Source of the DNA: Azospirillum brasilense
GTDB taxonomy: Bacteria > Pseudomonadota > Alphaproteobacteria > Azospirillales > Azospirillaceae
Direction of reading: 5' to 3'
Assembly: GCF_007827815.1 (NCBI RefSeq)
Contig: NZ_VITH01000011.1
Span: forward strand, 124,001-188,000
Length of the DNA stretch: 64,000 nt
Position 1 is the stretch's first letter; each line of letters begins with the position of its first letter. Below are positions 16,171 through 25,421 of this stretch, in pieces. A program made the position numbers and the translations under genes. The notes below the pieces were generated by a model. It was not told the origin of the DNA and made no database searches. It was given only the letters and a program-made list of their open reading frames with translations.

Positions 16171-17712
16171 TCAGGCGACCTCCGCCCCGGCCTTGGCGGC
16201 GTCGGCGGCGGAGCGCAGGGGAAGCTCCTTCAGGAACAGGGTCAGCACGAAGGACACCACGGCCAGCCCGGCGGCCAGCAGGAACAAGGTGGAGAAGCCG
16301 TGCTCGAACACCGACTGGGCGGTGGAGCGGGCGGCGGGGGCCAGATTGGCCAGGGCGGACGGGCCGCGCTCCATCACCTCGCGCCCGCTGATCCCGGGCA
16401 GGCCGGCGGCGTTCAGCCGGGCCTCGACGTCGGCGGCGAAGACCGCGCCGAACACCGCCACCCCGATCGACCCGCCGAGCGAGCGGAAGAAGCCGACCGA
16501 GGCCGTGGCCGCACCCAGGTCGCGCCGGTCCACCGCGTTCTGCACGGCGACGGTCATCACCGGCATGACCAGCCCCAGCCCGATGCCCAGCGGGACCAGG
16601 ATCAGCGTGGACCACAGCCCGCTTTCCGACACCGTCGGCGACAGGCCGAGGGCCAGATACATCACAGCGGCCAGCGCCAGCCCGGCCAGCGGGAAGACCT
16701 TGTAGCGGCCCGACTTGGAAATCAGCCGACCGCCGCCCCCGGCGCCCAGCACCATGCCCAGCACCATTGGCAGCAGCAGGAAGCCCGACGTTGTGGCGCT
16801 GGTCCCGGCGACGAGCTGGGAGCGCAGCGGTAGATAGACGATGCCGGCGAACAGCACCATGGCCGACACCGCCACCACCGGGTTGGCGACCGCCACCACC
16901 GGCTCGCGGAACAGGTGCAGGGGCAGGATCGGCTCCTCCACCCGCCGCTCGTGCCACAGGAAGACCCCGAACATCATGACGCCCAGGACGCACAGGCCGA
17001 GGATCGTCGGGGAGGTCCAGGGCAGGGCGACCCCGGCGCGCGACACCACGAACAGCAGCGAGGTCACCGTGCCCATCAGCAGCGCCGCCCCCAGATAATC
17101 GATGGTCGGCTTCGCCCGCCCCGCCGGCAGGCGGTCGAGCGCCCGGCTGGTCATCAGCAGCGCCGCCGCCCCCAGCGGCAGGTTGATGAGGAAGATCCAG
17201 TGCCAGCTCAGCCGTTCCGTGAAGATGCCGCCCAGCAGCGGCCCGGCCACGCTGGACAGGGCGAAGATGCCGCCGATGTAGCCCTGGTAGCGCCCGCGCT
17301 CGCGCGGGGCGACCACGTCGCCGATGATGGTGAAGGCCAGCGCCATCAGGCCGCCGCCGCCCAGCCCCTGGATGCCGCGGAACAGGATGAGCTGCCCCAT
17401 GCTCTGCGCCAGCGCGCACAGCACCGACCCGACCAGGAACAGGAAGATCGCCACCTGGAGCACCCGCTTGCGCCCGTAGAGGTCGCTCAGCTTGCCGTAG
17501 ATCGGGGTGGTCGAGGTCGAGGCCAGCAGATAGGCGGTGACCACCCAGGGCAGGTTCTCCAGGCTTCCCAGGTCGTGGGCCATGGTCGGCAGGGCCGTCG
17601 CGACGATGGTCTGGTCCATCGCCGCCATCAGCATGGCGAGCGCCACCCCGCTGAACACCCGCATGATTTCGCGGTGGGTGAAGACGGCGTGGTCGTTGGA
17701 GGCGTCGGTCAT
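16171..17712 (-). CDS. DHA2-family MFS drug exporter (EmrB/QacA type)
   Basis: 513 aa with about 14 predicted membrane segments. Motif A is seen in KLSDLYGRKRV, motif C-like sequence in SVAGPLLGG, and the DHA2 N-terminal signature in MAAMDQTIVATALPTMAHDL. This family exports hydrophobic drugs or cations by proton antiport, often with an EmrA-type adaptor and TolC; no adaptor gene is adjacent. It ends 18 nt from the convergent PerM-like gene. A start at ATG 17712 gives the normal length. The divergent neighbour is the ABC gene at 17841. Confidence 0.92.
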   Translation of the reverse strand: MTDASNDHAVFTHREIMRVFSGVALAMLMAAMDQTIVATALPTMAHDLGSLENLPWVVTAYLLASTSTTPIYGKLSDLYGRKRVLQVAIFLFLVGSVLCALAQSMGQLILFRGIQGLGGGGLMALAFTIIGDVVAPRERGRYQGYIGGIFALSSVAGPLLGGIFTERLSWHWIFLINLPLGAAALLMTSRALDRLPAGRAKPTIDYLGAALLMGTVTSLLFVVSRAGVALPWTSPTILGLCVLGVMMFGVFLWHERRVEEPILPLHLFREPVVAVANPVVAVSAMVLFAGIVYLPLRSQLVAGTSATTSGFLLLPMVLGMVLGAGGGGRLISKSGRYKVFPLAGLALAAVMYLALGLSPTVSESGLWSTLILVPLGIGLGLVMPVMTVAVQNAVDRRDLGAATASVGFFRSLGGSIGVAVFGAVFAADVEARLNAAGLPGISGREVMERGPSALANLAPAARSTAQSVFEHGFSTLFLLAAGLAVVSFVLTLFLKELPLRSAADAAKAGAEVA

Positions 17713-17840
17713 GGTCTCGGTTCAGGCCGGAATGAACGGTGGGGCGTACCATAGCCCCCGCGACGCTCCGTGCAAGGACTCCGCCATGAATGGCTGCTAA
17801 TCTCCCTTTCCACAGTCCGGAATAGTCGCGGTAACCCTTG

Positions 17841-18446
17841 ATGCTGAGCGTCAGCAACCTGTCCACCCCCGTGCTGAAGCCGGCCACCTTCCGGCTGGAC
17901 GCCGGGGAGTGCGTGGCCGTTCAGGGAAAGTCGGGGTCGGGGAAGTCCGTGCTCCTGCGCGCCCTGGCCGACCTCGACCCGTCGACGGGCGAGGTGCGGC
18001 TGAACGGCGATCTCCGGGAGGACATGCCCGCGCCGCTCTGGCGCCGCCGGGTCACCTACGTCGCCGCCGAGTCGGGCTGGTGGGAGGACCGGGTGGGCGC
18101 GCATTTCGCGCAGCCGGACCGCGCCGCCGCCCTTGCCGGGGCGCTGGGCCTGCCGGGGAAGGTGATGGACTGGCCGGTCGCCCGCCTGTCCACGGGGGAG
18201 CGGCAACGGCTGGCGCTGGTCCGCGCGTTGGTCCAGGAGCCGGAGGTGCTTCTGCTCGACGAGCCGACCGGCCCGCTGGACGCCGAGGCGACGGAGCGGG
18301 TGGAGGCGCTGCTGCGCGGCGAACTGGCCCGCGGGGCCGGGGTGCTGATCGTCACCCACGCGCCGGAGCAGGCGCTTCGGCTGGCCCGGCGGCATCTGCA
18401 CGTCGCGGACGGCGTGGTGGCGGACGGCGTGGTGACGGAGGGGTAG
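17841..18446 (+). CDS. fetA: ABC transporter ATP-binding protein, FetA type
   Basis: 201 aa from ATG 17841. Walker A is GKSGSGKS (about residues 29-36), the signature is RLSTGERQRLAL, Walker B is EVLLLDEPTG, and the H loop is VTHAPEQ. The short length and the next gene, which encodes a FetB-type permease 4 nt downstream, identify the pair. In E. coli FetAB exports iron and helps against oxidative stress; the same role here is inferred. It is divergent from the DHA2 exporter. Confidence 0.88.
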   Translation: MLSVSNLSTPVLKPATFRLDAGECVAVQGKSGSGKSVLLRALADLDPSTGEVRLNGDLREDMPAPLWRRRVTYVAAESGWWEDRVGAHFAQPDRAAALAGALGLPGKVMDWPVARLSTGERQRLALVRALVQEPEVLLLDEPTGPLDAEATERVEALLRGELARGAGVLIVTHAPEQALRLARRHLHVADGVVADGVVTEG

Positions 18447-18450
18447 GGCG

Positions 18451-19248
18451 ATGCTGGTGTCCCTGCATTACACCGACCTCGCCGTGGCCGGGCTGCTCCT
18501 GCTGGTCAACGGCGGCCTGTCCCTGGCGCTGGATCTGGGGTTGGCGCGGCCGTTGCTGGTGGCGGCGCTGCGGATGGTCGTCCAGCTCTCGCTGGTCGGG
18601 CTGGTGCTGACCCGGCTGTTCGCCCTGGAATCGCCTTGGCTGACCCTGGGGGCGGCGCTGGTCATGCTGCTGTTCGCCGGCCAGGAGACGATGGCCCGGC
18701 AGGAGCGGCGGCTGGCCGGCTGGTGGTCCTACGGCATCGGCACCGGAGCGATGGGAACCGCAGCGGCGATCGTCCTGCTGCTCGGCCTGTCCACCGCGGT
18801 GCGGCCCGACCCCTGGTGGGACGCGCGCTACGCCATTCCCATGCTGGGCATGGTGCTGGGCAACGCGATGAGCGGGGTGGGGCTGGCCCTTCACACGCTG
18901 ACCGCGACCGCGGCGCGGGAGCGGGCGGCCATCGAGGCGCAGCTCGCGCTGGGCCAGACCCGCTGGACGGCGCTGCGGCCCATCCTGCGCCACGCGCTGC
19001 GCACCGCGCTGATGCCGACGATCAACAGCATGGCGGCCATGGGGGTGGTGGCCCTGCCCGGCATGATGACCGGCCAGATCCTCTCCGGCGTCGATCCGGG
19101 GGAGGCGGTGAAGTACCAGATCCTGATCATGTTCCTGATCTCCGGCGCGACCGGGCTCGGCGTGCTGGCGGCGTCGCTGGCAACGGTGCGGCGGCTCAGC
19201 GACCGGCGGCACCGGCTGCGGCTCGACCGGCTGGTGCGGCGGCGGTAA
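18451..19248 (+). CDS. fetB: ABC transporter permease, FetB/YbbM type
   Basis: 265 aa with about seven hydrophobic segments. The UPF0014 signatures are visible: ALRMVVQLSLVGLVL near residue 37, YAIPMLGMVLGNAMSG near 128, and MAAMGVVALPGMMTGQILSG near 200. It starts 4 nt after fetA, so the two genes form an operon. Probable iron (or other metal) exporter membrane subunit. Confidence 0.9.
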   Translation: MLVSLHYTDLAVAGLLLLVNGGLSLALDLGLARPLLVAALRMVVQLSLVGLVLTRLFALESPWLTLGAALVMLLFAGQETMARQERRLAGWWSYGIGTGAMGTAAAIVLLLGLSTAVRPDPWWDARYAIPMLGMVLGNAMSGVGLALHTLTATAARERAAIEAQLALGQTRWTALRPILRHALRTALMPTINSMAAMGVVALPGMMTGQILSGVDPGEAVKYQILIMFLISGATGLGVLAASLATVRRLSDRRHRLRLDRLVRRR

Positions 19249-19270
19249 AGCGGAAGGAACCCGGACGGGA

Positions 19271-19313
19271 CCGCCGCCGTTGAACACCGATTGGTGTTCA
19301 CCAACGGCGGCGG
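19271..19313 (+). promoter_or_regulatory. Long RNA hairpin upstream of a small gene
   Basis: 19271-19282 pairs with 19302-19313, and 19283-19288 pairs with 19293-19298 around loop GATT: 18 bp in total with only a 3-nt bulge (CAC). No U run follows, so it is a poor intrinsic terminator. Its 3' arm runs into the G-rich Shine-Dalgarno region (about 19310-19316) of the gene starting at 19325, so it could mask that site. It starts 23 nt after the fetB stop. Confidence 0.7.
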
Positions 19314-19324
19314 GGGTACGGGTC

Positions 19325-19537
19325 ATGGCGCACATCGTGGAAATCCGGAACGGCGCGATCGTCGGCAACGACGAGCCCACGGACGAGTATCTGCCTGTCG
19401 GAACCCACATCGCCCAGGCCGACGGTTTCTATGTCAGCTTCGGCATGGACGTGGAGGGTCCCTACGCCCGCAACGAGGCCGACGAGCGGCTGAACCACCT
19501 GAAGCGCGCCACCCAGGCCGATCTGGAGCGTCCGTAA
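19325..19537 (+). CDS. Small conserved-looking hypothetical protein
   Basis: 70 aa from ATG 19325; in-frame TTG 19280 would place the start inside the hairpin. The sequence begins MAHIVEIRNGAIVGNDEP and is acidic and soluble, with no signal peptide or membrane segment. No family is recognised. It follows fetB by 76 nt, may be on the same transcript, and has a long stem-loop covering its ribosome-binding region. Confidence 0.6.
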   Translation: MAHIVEIRNGAIVGNDEPTDEYLPVGTHIAQADGFYVSFGMDVEGPYARNEADERLNHLKRATQADLERP

Positions 19538-19550
19538 GGTTGCTGACCCT

Positions 19551-19637
19551 GCCCCCTCCCTAACCCTCCCCCGCTGCCGCAGGGGAGGGGACCGATCTCC
19601 CTCCCCTGTGAAGCGGGGGGAGGGCCGGGGTGGGGGC
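19551..19637. repeat. GC-rich palindromic intergenic repeat, family A
   Basis: A second copy of the repeat seen at 4121-4207, with the same CCCCCTCCC...GGGTGGGGG outer arms and CCGCTGCCGCAGGGGAGGG inner arm. One arm has diverged (GTGAAGCGGG instead of GCGACAGCGGG). It lies between two convergent genes. Confidence 0.85.
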
Positions 19638-19646
19638 AAAGCGCCG

Positions 19647-22193
19647 CTACGTCGCCTCCGCCTCCGCGTCTCGGTGCTCCAGGCTGGCGCGCACGGTGCG
19701 GCGCAGGTCGTCGGGCTGGATGGGCTTGTGCAGCAGGGCGCATTGCGCGCCGGCCGCCTCGCGCAACCGGTCGGACGACGTGTCGCCGGTCAGCAGCACC
19801 CCCGGCAGGTCGGGACCGAAACGGCGGCGCAGCGTGTCCATCAGCATCAGCCCGGTGTCACCGTCCGGCAGGCGGTAGTCGGTCAGCACGAGGTCGGGCG
19901 CCAGCGTGCCGTCCACCAGCTCCAGCGCTTCCGCCACCGAGCCGGCCTCGGTCACGCGGTAGCCCCAACCCTCCAGCATCAGCGCCAGGGCCATGCGGAT
20001 CACCGCGTCGTCCTCGACGAGCAGCACGGAGGCGTCGCCGTCCGCCTCGCCGCTTCCCGAGGCGTCGTCGTCCGCCGAATCCCCGCAATGCCGCTGGTCG
20101 AGAACGGCCGCCTGCGGCAGGGTCACGGCGAAGCATGACCCCTTGCCCGGCGCCGAGGTCACCTCGATGGTGCCGCCCAGCATGTGGATGAGGCGCCGCG
20201 CGATGCTGAGCCCCATGCCCAGCCCTTCCCGCCGGTCGCGGGCGGCGTTGCCGATTTGGTAAAAGTCCTGGAAGATGCGGTCGAGCTGGTTCTCCGGAAT
20301 GCCGATTCCGGTGTCCCACACCTCGAACCGCAGGGCGCCGCCCCGCCGCCGCGCGCCGAACAGCACCCGGCCCTGCTTGGTGTAGCGGATGGCGTTGGTC
20401 AGCAGGTTGCGCAGCACGCGCTCCAGCAGGCCGCCGTCGGTGCAGGCGCTCAATCGCACCGGCACGGTGCGCAGCGTCAGGCCGGAGGAGGCGGCGACCG
20501 CCCGGAACTCGTTGTGCAGCCGCTCCATGATCGACCCGACCTCGACCGGGGCGCTGTGGGGGGTGACGAGGCCGGCTTCCAGCTTGGAGATGTCGAGCAG
20601 GCAGTCGAGCAGCCCGCCGAGCGAGGCCACCGTATCGCGCAACTGCGTGGCGATGCGCCGTGCGTCCTCCGGGATCGGCTCCTTCAGCAGCAGGCCCGAC
20701 AGCAGGGTCAGCGCCTGGGCCGGCTGGCGCAGGTCGTGGCTGGCCGCCGCCATGAAACGCTCCTTGGCGTCCAGCGCCACGTTCAGGTCGCGCTCCATCG
20801 ACTTGATGGCGGAGATGTCGGTGACGCTCGACACCACGGCCTCGGGCCGACCGTCGGCGCCGGGGACCGGGTGGCTGGAGACGCGCAGCCAGCGGGTCGG
20901 AGCCGCCGCCTCGTCACCCTCGGCGATGCCGACGATCTGTTCGACCACCGGCTTCCCGCTGCCCACCGCCTTGGCGGCGGGCGGCAGCCCGGTCAGGCGG
21001 GCGCCGTCGGCGCCGATGAAGCGCCGCCGCGCCGCGCGGCCCGCCCGGTCGCCCGGCTTGCGGCTTTCGAGGGGGCGGGCCAGGGGGTCGAGCAGCACCC
21101 CCGCCGGACCGGTCATCAGCCGCTCCGCCATGGCGTTGGCGACCATCACCGTGCCGTCCGCCGACCGCATGACCAACCCTTCGGACAGCGACTGGACGAG
21201 CGTGCGGTGCCGCCGCTCGCTCTCCGCCAAGGCTTGCTCGGCGGCCCGGCGGGCGGTCACGTCGCGGAAAGCCACCACCGCCCCGGTGATCGCCCCGTTC
21301 TGGAGGATCGGGGAGACGGTCAGCTCCGCCACGAAATCATCGGACCCCTGGCGGCGCAGGCGTCCGTCGGTCACCTGCCGGACCAGCCCGTCGGCCAGCG
21401 ACAGCGTCAGGGCACGCCGGCCCTCTTCCTCGGCGTCGCCGCCGATCAGCGCGGTGAAGGAGCGGCCGACCAATTCGCTGGCGCCGAACCCGGTCATCGA
21501 CTGGGCCGCCGTGTTCACGAAGGTGACGGCGCCGCGCGCGTCCAGGCCGCAGATTCCGTCGGCCACCGCCTGAAGAATGTGGTGATAGGCGGCGCGGGTG
21601 CGCTCCGCCTCGTCGCGGGCGTCTTGAAGCTCGCCGACCCAGGCGTTGCGTTCCGTCACGTCGGTGATGGTCAGCAGGACGTCGCCCTTGTCGACACCGT
21701 CCGGCCCGGCCTCCAGCTCCACGACCCGGGCGTCGGTCAACCCGTCGATGGCGCTCTGGGCGCCGACGAAGGCGTATTCCTGCCGTGTCCATTGGCCGGA
21801 ATCGCGCAGCCGGGCGAGCGCCGTGAACAGCCGCCCGTGGTCCAGCGACTCCACCATCAGGGTCAGGGGACGGCCCTTCAGCCGGCGCAGCGGCAGGCCG
21901 AACTGCCGCTCCGCGGCGGCGTTGGCCTCGCAGATGATGCCGGCGGCGTTGACGGTGAAGCAGGCCAGCGGGACGGACTGGAAGAGCTGGAGATACTGGA
22001 TGCGCGAGGCCTCCAGCGCCTGCTGGGCGGTGCGCAGCTCCTCGTTCTGGATCTCCAGCTCGGCCTGATGGACGTACAGCTCGTGCAGGACCTCCTTGAG
22101 CGTGGTCGCCGAGACCTCCGCCCCTTCGAAGCCGCCCGAGTTGAGGGCCTGTTCCGCGCGCTTGCGAAGCCGTTCGTTGCGGAATCCGTTCAC
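19647..22193 (-). CDS. PAS-rich hybrid sensor histidine kinase
   Basis: 848 aa from GTG 22193; this GTG overlaps the stop of the upstream CheB-CheR gene (shared GTGA), so translation is coupled. The N terminus has a coiled-coil-like segment (LYVHQAELEIQNEELR), then about four PAS domains (roughly residues 50-440). HisKA has H486 in AASHDLRQPAQAL; the HATPase has NLLTNAIRYT, DTGIGIP and GLGMGLSIA. A C-terminal receiver has D772 in LTDYRLPDG. There is no membrane segment, so the kinase is cytoplasmic. No separate output domain is present; the receiver probably relays phosphate elsewhere. Confidence 0.93.
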   Translation of the reverse strand: MNGFRNERLRKRAEQALNSGGFEGAEVSATTLKEVLHELYVHQAELEIQNEELRTAQQALEASRIQYLQLFQSVPLACFTVNAAGIICEANAAAERQFGLPLRRLKGRPLTLMVESLDHGRLFTALARLRDSGQWTRQEYAFVGAQSAIDGLTDARVVELEAGPDGVDKGDVLLTITDVTERNAWVGELQDARDEAERTRAAYHHILQAVADGICGLDARGAVTFVNTAAQSMTGFGASELVGRSFTALIGGDAEEEGRRALTLSLADGLVRQVTDGRLRRQGSDDFVAELTVSPILQNGAITGAVVAFRDVTARRAAEQALAESERRHRTLVQSLSEGLVMRSADGTVMVANAMAERLMTGPAGVLLDPLARPLESRKPGDRAGRAARRRFIGADGARLTGLPPAAKAVGSGKPVVEQIVGIAEGDEAAAPTRWLRVSSHPVPGADGRPEAVVSSVTDISAIKSMERDLNVALDAKERFMAAASHDLRQPAQALTLLSGLLLKEPIPEDARRIATQLRDTVASLGGLLDCLLDISKLEAGLVTPHSAPVEVGSIMERLHNEFRAVAASSGLTLRTVPVRLSACTDGGLLERVLRNLLTNAIRYTKQGRVLFGARRRGGALRFEVWDTGIGIPENQLDRIFQDFYQIGNAARDRREGLGMGLSIARRLIHMLGGTIEVTSAPGKGSCFAVTLPQAAVLDQRHCGDSADDDASGSGEADGDASVLLVEDDAVIRMALALMLEGWGYRVTEAGSVAEALELVDGTLAPDLVLTDYRLPDGDTGLMLMDTLRRRFGPDLPGVLLTGDTSSDRLREAAGAQCALLHKPIQPDDLRRTVRASLEHRDAEAEAT

Positions 22194-25100
22194 GCCGCGC
22201 CCCCGGCCGCCGGGTCCTTGGCAGTGGATGGTCCGGATTTTTTCTGGCCGTTCCGCCGTCCGCTGGCGCGCAGTTCCATCCGCTTCCGGTTGGTGATGTC
22301 GATGTGGCTGACCACCGCTCCCCCTGACAATCCGGCCAGACGGCAGGCGTGCATCATGAACCAGCGCTCCTCCTTGTCGGAATGACAAGGGTATTCGATG
22401 GTGAACTGCTCGATGTCGCCGGACAGAATCCGGCGCAGCCCGTCGTTCACGGCACGGGCGATGTCTTCGCCTTCGGTTCCTTCCTCGGCGTTGCAGACAT
22501 CAAGATAATTGGTTCCCGGCCCGCAACGGTCCAGCGCCGGGGCGCCGTTCTTCTCGCCGAACATGCGCCAGGCGTGGTTGACCATGGTGATGGCGCCATC
22601 GGAATCGATGACCGCCACATGCTCGGGCAGGCTGTCCAGCACCGTCTGGAGGCGGTGCTCCGCGGCCTTGGCGGCGGTGACGTCCACAAAGGTGACGACC
22701 ACCCCGGCCACCTGGTTCTTCTCGGTCAGGTAGGGCAGGATCCGCGTCTGGATCCAGCGGTCGCCGCGCACCGGGACATGGCGTTCCACCGGATTGTGGT
22801 CGTGGAAGACCCGTTCGATGTCTTTGAGAAAATCCGGGTAGTCGATGTTGGTCGACAGGTGCGCGATCGATCGCCCGACATCGCGCGGGATGATGTTGAT
22901 GAAGCGGGCCGCCGCCGGGGTGAAGCGCCGGATCACCATGCCGCTGTCCAGGAAGACCGTGCCGATCTCGGTCGAGCGCAGCAGGTTGTCCAGGTCGTTG
23001 GTAACCTCCGTCAACTCCTCCACCTTCGCCTGATACTCAGCGTTGACGGAATACAACTCCTCGTTGACTGACTGCAACTCTTCGTTGGTGCTCTGCAGTT
23101 CCTCGTTGGAGGCGAGAAGCTCCTCGTTGGTCGCCTGGAGTTCCTCGTTGGCGGTCTCCAGTTCCTCGATGGTGGCCTGGAGGTTCTCGCCGCGGGAGAC
23201 CAGCTCCTGCTCCAGCCCACGGATGCGCTCCGCGGTGTCGGTGTCGAAGTCGAAGTCGCTGTCCGGCAGGGCCAGCGCCGGCGCGCTGGGGTCGAGCACG
23301 ATCAGCGCAAAGCGCCGGCCGGTCTTGCGGGCGACGAAAGGCTTCACGCGCAAACTGACGGCGGGCAAGCCCTCGCGGTCCTTCACCGGGATGTTGGACA
23401 GGGCGAACTCCTCGCCGGAGCGGAAGGCCCGCGTCAGCGCGGTCCCAACCACCATGGAGACCGAGGAGGGCAGAAGCTTCAGCGCGTTCAGCGTGGCTTC
23501 GCCCGGCGGCACCTTCAGGATCGCCGACGCCTCGCCGAACACGTGCATGATGTTCATCTGCTCGTTGACCAGCAGGCTGGGCGGCACATAGGCCCGCATC
23601 AGGGTCGAGATCGCCTCGTCGATGGCGGCCCCTTCCTCCTGCGCTTGCGACATGGTCTCGTCGCCGTGGCGGTGCACCGGTGCGGCGACGGTGGGGACGA
23701 GCAGCCGCGACAGCCGGTGCGTCCCGGTGCGCAGGCTCTGGAACAGCTTGTTCCGGCTGTCCAGGACGTGGAACTCCGCCGACAGGTCGCCCAGCGTCTC
23801 GCTGGTGCCGAGGAACAGGAAGCCGCTCTGCCGCAGCGCGTACTGGAACAGGCTCAGCACCTTCCGTTGAAGCGGTGAGTCCATGTAGATCAGCAGATTC
23901 CGGCAGCTCACCAGGTCGATCTTGGTGAAGGGCGGATCGCGCATGATGTTGTGGGCGGCGAAGACCACCATCCGGCGGATGTCGCGCGACACCAGATAAT
24001 GGTCGCCGCGGGCGATGAAGTAGCGGGTCAGCCGCTCGTTCGACACGTCCTCGGCGATGGAGCGCGGGTATTCGCCCAGGCTGGCGATCTCGATGCTGTC
24101 CTGGTCGATGTCGGTGGCGAAGATCTTGACGTCGAAGGACCGCCCCATCCGCTCCTGCGCCTCGGCGAACAGGATGGCGATGGAATAGGCCTCCTCGCCG
24201 GTGGCGCAGCCGCAGACCCATACGCGCACCATGTCGGTGGGGCTGCGCTTGGCCAACAGGGTCGGGATCACCTTGTCGGCGAGCGAGGAAAAGGCCCCCT
24301 CGTCGCGGAAGAAGCGCGTGACGCCGATCAGCATCTCCTTGTAGAGGCTGACCGTCTCGGCGCTGTTGCGGCGGAGCAGCGCGGCGTAGTCGCTCATCGA
24401 ATCGAGGCCGGCGGTGTGCATCCGCCGCTCGATCCGGCGCAGCAGGGTCGCCAGCTTGTAATGCGAGAAATCAACGCCGGTGACCGAGCGGATGGCCGCC
24501 ACGATCTGCGCCAGCGGGTCGTTCTCGCGGTCCTGCGGCTTGGCCGGGACGGGCAGGTTGCGCGACAGCACCCGGCCGGCGTGCTCGATCAGGGTGGCCG
24601 GCAGCTTGTCCGCCGTTTTCACGGCGTCCACCTGCCCGGTGGCAATGGCGCTGCGCGGCATGCCGTCGAACTGCGCCGATTCCGGGTCCTGCGCCGCGGC
24701 GAAGCCGCCCGCGGACTTGATCGCCAGAAGCCCGCGGGTGCCGTCCGACCCGGTGCCGGACAGCACGACGCCCAGCGCCCGCGGCCCCTGGTCCTTGGCG
24801 AGGGCGGTGAAGAAGATGTCGATGGGCAGGCTCATGCCCCCGGCGGCGTCCTTGGCGGTCAGGATCAGCCGCCCGTCCTCGATCGACAGGTGCTTGGCGG
24901 GGGGCAGCAGATAGACGGTGTTGCGCTCCACCGCCATGCCGTCGGCGGCCTGCACCACCGACATGGCGGTGTGCTTGGCCAGCAGATCGACCATCAGGCT
25001 CTTGTGGACTGGCGACAGATGCTGGACGACCACATAGGCGAGGTCGCTTTCTCCCGGCACGTTGTCGAAAAAGCGCTGGAGCGCCTCCAGGCCGCCGGCC

Positions 25101-25252
25101 GAAGCGCCGATGCCGACGATGCAGCAGACCCGGTCCCGCCCCTCCGGATAGGGACCATAGACGGAGACCGTTTCCTCACCCTCGTCGGGCGGGGACGGGG
25201 CATCGGCGACGGGGTGATCGGCGATGGAGTGATCGTTGTCTTCTGGTTCCAC
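22190..25252 (-). CDS. CheB-CheR-PAS chemotaxis-type fusion protein
   Basis: 1020 aa, GTG start at 25252. Order of domains: CheB methylesterase (about residues 40-230) with the triad Ser in GASAGG, His in VQHLSP and Asp in GTGSDG; CheR methyltransferase (about 250-510) with GCATGEEAYSIA and CRNLLIYM; a long coiled coil with repeated NEEL(Q/L)(A/S)(T/S) heptads (about 665-745); then two PAS domains. No CheB receiver is present, so activation is through partners. Such fusions with a linked hybrid kinase act in signalling other than flagellar taxis. It is the first gene of a two-gene operon with the kinase at 19647-22193. Confidence 0.93.
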   Translation of the reverse strand: MEPEDNDHSIADHPVADAPSPPDEGEETVSVYGPYPEGRDRVCCIVGIGASAGGLEALQRFFDNVPGESDLAYVVVQHLSPVHKSLMVDLLAKHTAMSVVQAADGMAVERNTVYLLPPAKHLSIEDGRLILTAKDAAGGMSLPIDIFFTALAKDQGPRALGVVLSGTGSDGTRGLLAIKSAGGFAAAQDPESAQFDGMPRSAIATGQVDAVKTADKLPATLIEHAGRVLSRNLPVPAKPQDRENDPLAQIVAAIRSVTGVDFSHYKLATLLRRIERRMHTAGLDSMSDYAALLRRNSAETVSLYKEMLIGVTRFFRDEGAFSSLADKVIPTLLAKRSPTDMVRVWVCGCATGEEAYSIAILFAEAQERMGRSFDVKIFATDIDQDSIEIASLGEYPRSIAEDVSNERLTRYFIARGDHYLVSRDIRRMVVFAAHNIMRDPPFTKIDLVSCRNLLIYMDSPLQRKVLSLFQYALRQSGFLFLGTSETLGDLSAEFHVLDSRNKLFQSLRTGTHRLSRLLVPTVAAPVHRHGDETMSQAQEEGAAIDEAISTLMRAYVPPSLLVNEQMNIMHVFGEASAILKVPPGEATLNALKLLPSSVSMVVGTALTRAFRSGEEFALSNIPVKDREGLPAVSLRVKPFVARKTGRRFALIVLDPSAPALALPDSDFDFDTDTAERIRGLEQELVSRGENLQATIEELETANEELQATNEELLASNEELQSTNEELQSVNEELYSVNAEYQAKVEELTEVTNDLDNLLRSTEIGTVFLDSGMVIRRFTPAAARFINIIPRDVGRSIAHLSTNIDYPDFLKDIERVFHDHNPVERHVPVRGDRWIQTRILPYLTEKNQVAGVVVTFVDVTAAKAAEHRLQTVLDSLPEHVAVIDSDGAITMVNHAWRMFGEKNGAPALDRCGPGTNYLDVCNAEEGTEGEDIARAVNDGLRRILSGDIEQFTIEYPCHSDKEERWFMMHACRLAGLSGGAVVSHIDITNRKRMELRASGRRNGQKKSGPSTAKDPAAGGAA

Positions 25253-25392
25253 GGAGCACTTCAGGTCTGCGGGAGTAAAGGACGGCCTACCAAATTATTT
25301 GCCGTCTGACCGTGACATTCAAACCCTCCCTCGCGCGGCGTCTTTCCTTTTCCGTGCGCGCCGGCGGTTTTGAAACGGCGAAGGGTCTAGCG

Positions 25393-25421
25393 GCTATATA
25401 GGAAGGGCCCAGGCCAGTCAA
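25393..25421 (-). promoter_or_regulatory. Probable sigma-70 promoter of the CheB-CheR operon
   Basis: On the minus strand TTGACT (25416-25421) is separated by exactly 17 nt from TATAGC (25393-25398). Transcription would start near 25386, leaving an untranslated leader of about 135 nt before the GTG at 25252. Confidence 0.6.

Noticed and set aside
23040..23210. Periodic DNA that looks like a tandem repeat
   Set aside because: It encodes the heptad NEELQ-type coiled coil of the CheB-CheR protein; the periodicity is explained by the protein.
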